A stretch of 64,000 bases of DNA from Theropithecus gelada (lineage: Eukaryota; Chordata; Mammalia; Primates; Cercopithecidae), in NCBI RefSeq assembly GCF_003255815.1, contig NC_037668.1, positions 65,577,878 to 65,641,877 on the forward strand, given 5' to 3'. The notes beneath the pieces are model-generated. The model had not been told where the DNA came from. It saw only the letters and a list, made by a program, of their open reading frames with translations, and made no database searches. Numbering within the stretch: the stretch's first letter is position 1; each line of letters opens with the position of its first letter. A program made the translations under genes and the position numbers. This document shows, in pieces, positions 59,590 to 64,000 of the stretch.

Positions 59590-59619
59590 CAAGGATGTAG
59601 AGTTCACCATCCGGGGACA
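59590..59619 (-). CDS. INPP5B: INPP5B 30-nt microexon (residues 84-94)
   Basis: A very short exon encoding VSPDGELYIL plus the first base of the next codon. The acceptor is CTCCCCACAG|TGTCC and the donor CTTG|GTGAGTGG. A length divisible by three means skipping would keep frame and remove ten residues of the PH-like domain. Confidence 0.9.
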
Positions 59620-59747
59620 CTGTGGGGAGGGAAATGAGAATGCCCTTAGCAATTGAGCTTACTCCCCCTTACCTCCCCCCATCAAGGACAAAGATGACCT
59701 GAGGGGCCCATAGGAGAGGATTCATACCACCCAGCCTCCTGTGGCAC

Positions 59748-59845
59748 CTTCTTCCAGCGTAAAATCCCGCGAGACTGGCACTATCTGGTCCAGAGAGACA
59801 TCGTCCCCAGTAATGGCCATCCTCCGGTGCGTATAGAGGAAGAGA
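59748..59845 (-). CDS. INPP5B: INPP5B coding exon (residues 51-84)
   Basis: 98 nt. The acceptor is CTTAG|TCTCTTCC and the donor GAAGAAG|GTGCCA, which is weak past the GT. It encodes LFLYTHRRMAITGDDVSLDQ and then the IVPVSRDFTLEE block of the PH-like domain. The phase fits both neighbours. Confidence 0.92.
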
Positions 59846-60369
59846 CTAAGGGCAGGAAGCAGAGGTGAGGATGGGGGCCTGCTGGCTGTCCCTCAGTCCT
59901 ATCTTGGAGGCCTCGGGGTGCTCACACTCCCTCCTTAGTCCCTAATACTGTGCTGGTGGTGCCCTGGCTAGGCACACTCCTCATGCCATCTCTGTCTATG
60001 GTGCCCATCAGAGACTGCAGTTGTATGGATGAGGTCATCAAACCAGAATTTTTCTCATCTGCAGGAGCCCCTGATTGTTAGTAAAACACAAACACATGTT
60101 TGATCTAACCATGGTGCATTCTAGCACTGTGTGTGACAGGAACAGTGTAACCTTAGCTACCCACTTCTCTCCCTGAACCTGTTTCCCACCTGTAAAATTG
60201 GGGTGATGGATCAGAAAATGTCTAAGGCCCCTCCCTCCCAGCTCCTAGACCCTGAGTCACTCACCAGCTATGAGACCTTTGACAGCTGTTACTCTCTCTC
60301 TGCTTCTGTGTGGTATGTGGGTGTTACTAGACAACATTTATCGAGCACTTTCTTTTTTTTTTCCTTTTT
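59846..60369. other. INPP5B intron, no recognised feature
   Basis: Unique-looking sequence, partly GC-rich. Confidence 0.5.
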
Positions 60370-60877
60370 TCTTTATTTTTTTTAAAATTATTTGAAATAG
60401 AGATAGGGGTCTCACTATATTGCCCAGGCTGGTCTTGAACTTCTGAGCTCAAGTAATCCTCCCAGCTCAGACTCCCAAAGTGTTGGGATTACAGGTGTGA
60501 GCCACTGCACCCAGCCTTATTGAACACTTTCTGTGCACCCCATGGTGTTTGTTTTTTCTTTCTTTCTTTTTTTTTTTATAGAGACAGGGTCTTGCTGTGT
60601 TGCCCAGGCTATAGTGCAATAATAGTTCACTGTAATCTCAAACTCCTCGACTCATGTGATCCTCCCACCTCAGTCTCCTGAGTAGCTGAGACTACAGGCA
60701 TGCACCACCATGCCCAGCTAATTTTCTTATTTTTTGTAGAGATGGAGCCGGGGGGCCGGAGGGGGAGGTCTCACTTTGTTGCCCAAGCTGGTCTTGAACT
60801 CCTAGCCTCAAGCAATTTTCCTTCCTCAACCTCCCAAAGTGTTGGGATTACAAGCATGAGCCACTGCACCTGGCCTA
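60370..60877 (-). mobile_element. Two old inverted Alu copies
   Basis: 60,370-60,516 (right part missing) and 60,560-60,877. The latter has a GGGGGCCGGAGGGGGAGG insertion near 60,750. Confidence 0.88.
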
Positions 60878-60937
60878 ACTCACTTTAATCTGGACAAATC
60901 GAGGAGTAAAACAACTTGCTCAAGATCATGTGGTTCC

Positions 60938-61665
60938 ACCAGGTGCAGTGGTTCTTGCCTAAAATTCCAACACTTTGGGAGGCTGAGGCGGGAGAATGAC
61001 TTGAGGCCAGGAGTTCCAGTGTGCAGCTATGAGTGCACCACTGCACTCCAGCCTGGGTGACAGAAAGAGACCCTGTCTCTAAAAAAAAAGACCATGTGAG
61101 GCTGGGTGCGCTGCACTTTGGGAGGCCAAGGCAGGTGGATAACTTGAGGTCAGGACTTCAAGACTAGCCTGGCCAAAGTGCTGAAACCCCATCTCTACTA
61201 AAAATACAGAAACGAGCCAGGCATGGTGGTGGGCACCTCTGTAATACCAGCTCCTCAAGAGGCTGAGGCACGAGAATTGCTTGAACCTGGGACGCAGAGG
61301 TTGCAGTGAGCGAAGATCACGCCGCTGCACTCCAGTCTGGGTGACAGAAAGAGACCCTGTCTCTTAAAAAAAGATCGTGTGAGGCTGGGCATGCTGGCTC
61401 ATGCCTGTAATCCTAGCACTTTGAGAGGCCAAGGCAGGTGGATAACTTGAGGTCAGGACTTCAAGACCAGCCTGGCCAACGTGGTGAAACCCCCTCTCTA
61501 CTAAAAATACAGAAATGAGCCAAGCATGGTAGCAGACACCTCTGTAATACTAGCTCTTCAAGAGGCTGAGGCACAAGAATTGCTTGAACCTGGGACACAG
61601 AGGTTGCAGTGAAACAAGATCACTGCACTCCAGCCTGGGCGAAGAGCAAGACTCTGTCTCAAAAC
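60938..61665 (+). mobile_element. Cluster of three forward Alu copies
   Basis: About 60,938-61,090 (deleted), 61,100-61,370 and 61,381-61,665. The last two share rare variants (GGTCAGGACTTCAAGAC, TGGGAC(G/A)CAGAGG), so one probably arose by local duplication of the other. Confidence 0.88.
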
Positions 61666-61980
61666 AAACAATAGATCATGTGGCTTGTTAGTAACAAAGC
61701 CTGGGTTTGAACCCAGGCAGTTGGACCACAAGGCTCAAGATCTGGACCAGTATGTTAAACTCTCTCTTCTCAAGAAACTTCCTCCTTAGATCTTGAGGAT
61801 TATAAGTTAGTACCTGTGCAGGGTTTAGAATATAGTGTTCAAAAAATATTAACTGTCATTTTGATAATTATTCTAGGAGACTCAGACCCTGCCCTGGAGT
61901 GACGGTTGAAGTTGAGCTGGAGGGTGCAGTGATGAACAACCCCATGGCCCAGACAGGTGGGGACCAAGCCCCTCACTCAC

Positions 61981-62075
61981 GCGTGTTCCTGGCTGCCGTG
62001 CTCCAGGCGGTAGCGCACAAGTCCCAGGAGGCGGCTCTGCCGGCTGTCCCCTTCACACAGCACACCTTGCACTGC
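61981..62075 (-). CDS. INPP5B: INPP5B coding exon (residues 20-51)
   Basis: Encodes AVQGVLCEGDSRQSRLLGLV and onward to QEHA, part of the N-terminal PH-like domain. The 95-nt exon starts in phase 0 after the U12 acceptor and ends CACGC|GTGAGT, a strong U2 donor. Two bases of the last codon (Ala) carry over to the next exon. Confidence 0.93.
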
Positions 62076-62441
62076 CTGCGGCTCAGAGTCAAGGGAAGAC
62101 AACCCAGAGGCGAGGCCGCTCCCCACCCAGGCTGTCCCACCTTCCTCCGTTCCCCTGTCCCCTAGATTCACTGTGTGGCCTTGGGCCAGTCACTCTCTAA
62201 GCCTTCCTCATCTATGAAATGAGGATAATAATCCCCAACTTCATAGGGAGTTAGGAGGATGACTGCATATTTAAAGCATCTGGCGGAGAGTCCAGGACTC
62301 AGTAAGTACTTAGTAAATACTGATTTCCTTCTCCCCTGATGGTTCAGAGAGGCAGGAGAGGGGATAGACGCCTCGACACCTTCCATTCCTCTTCCCAAGG
62401 CCAGGGCAGGCTCAGGGCTGCAGTTAGCACAGGAAGGATAT
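62076..62441 (-). other. INPP5B: U12-type (AT-AG) intron 2 of INPP5B
   Basis: The intron starts ATATCCTTCC, close to the minor-spliceosome donor ATATCCTTT. It ends CCCTTGACTCTGAGCCGCAG. CCCTTGAC matches the U12 branch site TTCCTTRAC, with the branch A (position 62,089) 13 nt before the exon. There is no polypyrimidine tract. The exons on either side join in frame only with these ends. The 366-nt intron also contains an old MIR fragment. Confidence 0.88.
62160..62330. repeat. MIR inside the U12-type intron
   Basis: 'GTGTGGCCTTGGGCCAGTCA', 'CTATGAAATGAGGATAATAA' and 'CAGTAAGTACTTAGTAAA'. Confidence 0.85.
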
Positions 62442-62524
62442 GATGACGCAGTATTCCCCCTCAGCCAGCGTCTCCTGGATCGCCACAGACTGGTCCATGC
62501 TGGCTCCTGCTGAGTGCACACACC
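62442..62524 (-). CDS. INPP5B: INPP5B first coding exon (residues 1-19)
   Basis: A U2-type acceptor (CCCCTCCCACAG) precedes the exon. ATG is at 62,498-62,496 in good context (CCAGCATGG), leaving 26 nt of 5'UTR. The exon encodes MDQSVAIQETLAEGEYCVI and ends exactly on a codon (phase 0). The next bases are ATATCCTTCC, not GT, which matches the U12-type 5' splice site. This start agrees with the human N-terminus as I recall it. Confidence 0.93.
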
Positions 62525-63202
62525 CTGTGGGAGGGGAGATGGGAGCCCCCTTTGGTCAACAAGTTACGCATGGGGTGATGGAGCTGCCTCAGAGGGGTGG
62601 GATGCAGGAGGGAGGGGCCTTTGCGGAGGGAGACAGTACTGGGGAGGCCTGATCCTCCTCCTGCTCCTCCTCCTTCTCCTCCCTAGAATAGGCCTTTCAG
62701 TTTTTAGGGTTAGGGGTCCAGTCCCTTTGCCCCTGCTGGGATCTACAGTTTGTTGTACTGCCTTTGTCTGGGAGGGCATCCAGTTGCTCTTGAGTGTGGT
62801 CTATTCTACTTGTTGGAAGCGGGGTATGTGGATTGGAGAAGGGGACCTGGTCCCTTTGCTCCTAGGACAGGGCTCTGCCTGTCTTTTGGGGGCAGTTTTT
62901 GTTCTGCTGGCACCTCTCTGGGAGGTGTCAGTGGTGTGTCCATGTGGGGTTCAGGGAACATCCCCTTACTGTCATTCAGGAGGGTCCCATTCCTCTTTCC
63001 TTGGAGACAGGAAGTGTCCCATTGCTGCTTGCCCTTCACCCCCGCCCCAGCAGGCCCATTGCATCAGCTGCAGGCCGGTGGCGGGGGGGGGGGGGTAGGG
63101 GGTGTCCCAGCCCTCAGCTTGCCCACTCCCTCCTGCCCAGCCCTGCCCTGGCTTTCCTACTCTGCTCCCACCCACAGCTCCCTGCCATTGCCACCTACCT
63201 AC
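62525..63202. other. First INPP5B intron with a poly-G run
   Basis: GC-rich, with a CTCCTCCT run at 62,652-62,685 and G13 at 63,083-63,095 followed by TAGGGGG. The open plus frames here are composition artefacts. Confidence 0.55.
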
Positions 63203-63330
63203 CTCCTGAGCTGTCACCGCAGGGCACACAGGACTCCGCTGCCCCAGGTTCCGGGACAGTGACTACATTTCCCAACAGCCCCTGCGCCACTCGGTGGTCA
63301 GTCAGCCTGCAAGTCCCAGCATGCCCGAGT
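63203..63330 (-). promoter_or_regulatory. INPP5B: Probable INPP5B main promoter and non-coding first exon
   Basis: The first coding exon opens with a spliced acceptor (ends at 62,525), so an upstream 5'UTR exon must exist. On the minus strand a donor CAGGAG|GTAGGTAGG ends at 63,203. Just upstream lie two plus-strand motifs resembling the ZNF143/THAP11 element: ACTACATTTCCCAAC at 63,262-63,276 and TCCCAGCATGCC at 63,314-63,325. The surrounding sequence is GC-rich. The exact transcription start cannot be read from sequence, and the boundary at 63,330 is nominal. Confidence 0.55.
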
Positions 63331-63339
63331 CAGTCGTGG

Positions 63340-64000
63340 GGTGGGGAGTCTCTCCATCCCCATTAACCCCTTAGGTCCTGGGGTACACTGGGCTCCCTAT
63401 TCCAGAAAGGTTTTCAAATGATTGCCCTCACTCCCATCCCCAGCCCTCTAGGTCATGGGGCCAAAGCTTCCTGCCCAGGAGGAAGATGGTCACATTTTAT
63501 CTTAGGGGAAGAATATAATGCATTTTTATTTCCTCCTTAGTTCCATCATCAGCTCTTCTCACTCCAGGGTAGACAGCCCGGACCTCTGCTGAAACTCTTT
63601 CCCTAAAATAACTACCCTCTCCTGGTTTAATGGAGGGAGAACCAGACTATGAAGAACCATTATGTCCGTTTTCCAGGTGGAGAAACTGAGCCTTGGAGAG
63701 GGTAAGCAGTTTGACATTAAGTCTTGTAGCTAGCAGGTGGCAACACTGGGACTCCACTGAAAGTCTAACTGCAACTCCTGGGCCATTTGTACCGCCACAC
63801 ACTGCCCTATTTCCTCCCTCAGCCCCACCTAGCCCTCCTGCCACACAGTGCTGTTTGAGGCTACTGGGTGTGAACGCACTTTATAAAGGGTATGACACTG
63901 TTCCTGTCTGACAATGTCCTTCCCCTGATCCACCTGGCTGTGTGACCTTGGCCAAGACCTTTCTTCCCTTGGGACTCAATTTCCCCATCTAAGATAAGGA
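63340..64000. repeat. Upstream flank of INPP5B with MIR fragments
   Basis: MIR-like text at 63,655-63,760 ('GGTGGAGAAACTGAGCCTTG') and 63,930-64,000 ('GTGTGACCTTGGCCAAGACC'). No exon of a neighbouring gene is recognised. Confidence 0.6.

Noticed and set aside
62514..63366. Plus-strand frames of 155-194 codons near the 5' end of INPP5B
   Set aside because: Low-complexity Leu/Pro/Gly composition, overlapping frames all open, antisense to the first intron. Composition artefact.

Overview
The window is nuclear DNA from a primate, most likely an Old World monkey. About half of it is Alu. Many of the young Alus carry variants I associate with cercopithecid AluY lineages (5' end reading CTCAAGCC, 'GATCCGGCCACTGCAC' in the right arm). 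There is one assembly gap of 349 N. No prokaryotic features are present.

The only protein-coding gene I can support is INPP5B (type II inositol polyphosphate 5-phosphatase), on the minus strand across nearly the whole window. I could place fourteen coding exons by translated similarity, splice sites and reading phase: 62,442-62,524 (start codon at 62,498), 61,981-62,075, 59,748-59,845, 59,590-59,619, 56,668-56,778, 48,220-48,360, 12,850-12,946, 10,734-10,901, 9,383-9,484, 8,470-8,584, 7,714-7,830, 6,483-6,670, 3,100-3,211 and 53-162. All fourteen join in one open frame of 1,541 nt (about 513 codons). They cover the N-terminal PH-like domain, the linker and most of the catalytic domain. The rest of the catalytic domain and the ASH and RhoGAP-like domains lie beyond position 1. 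A likely non-coding first exon and promoter lie near 63,200-63,330. The exon at 48,220-48,360 sits in a CpG island (about 47,750-48,450) that looks like a second, internal promoter.

Layout: 1-13 kb holds eight closely spaced exons, Alus, a U6 pseudogene and the N gap. From 13 to 48 kb is one 35-kb intron holding an L1 3' end, a MaLR LTR, a MER5A-like hAT element and a nested endogenous retrovirus block. In that block an HERV-H-like provirus (23,221-30,067), with both LTRs and a 5-bp target duplication, has inserted into the LTR of an older ERV1 element. The provirus is antisense to INPP5B and is defective in every region I read. From 48 to 63 kb come the CpG island, then long Alu tandems and the five 5'-most coding exons. 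Beyond about 63.35 kb I recognise only old MIR fragments.

The most notable points are splicing oddities in INPP5B. The first coding intron has a U12-type (minor spliceosome) AT-AG structure. A GC-AG donor is required to keep frame across the 35-kb intron. One exon has tandem splice sites at both ends, another is only 30 nt, and the exon carrying a catalytic His motif lies between closely spaced inverted Alus.
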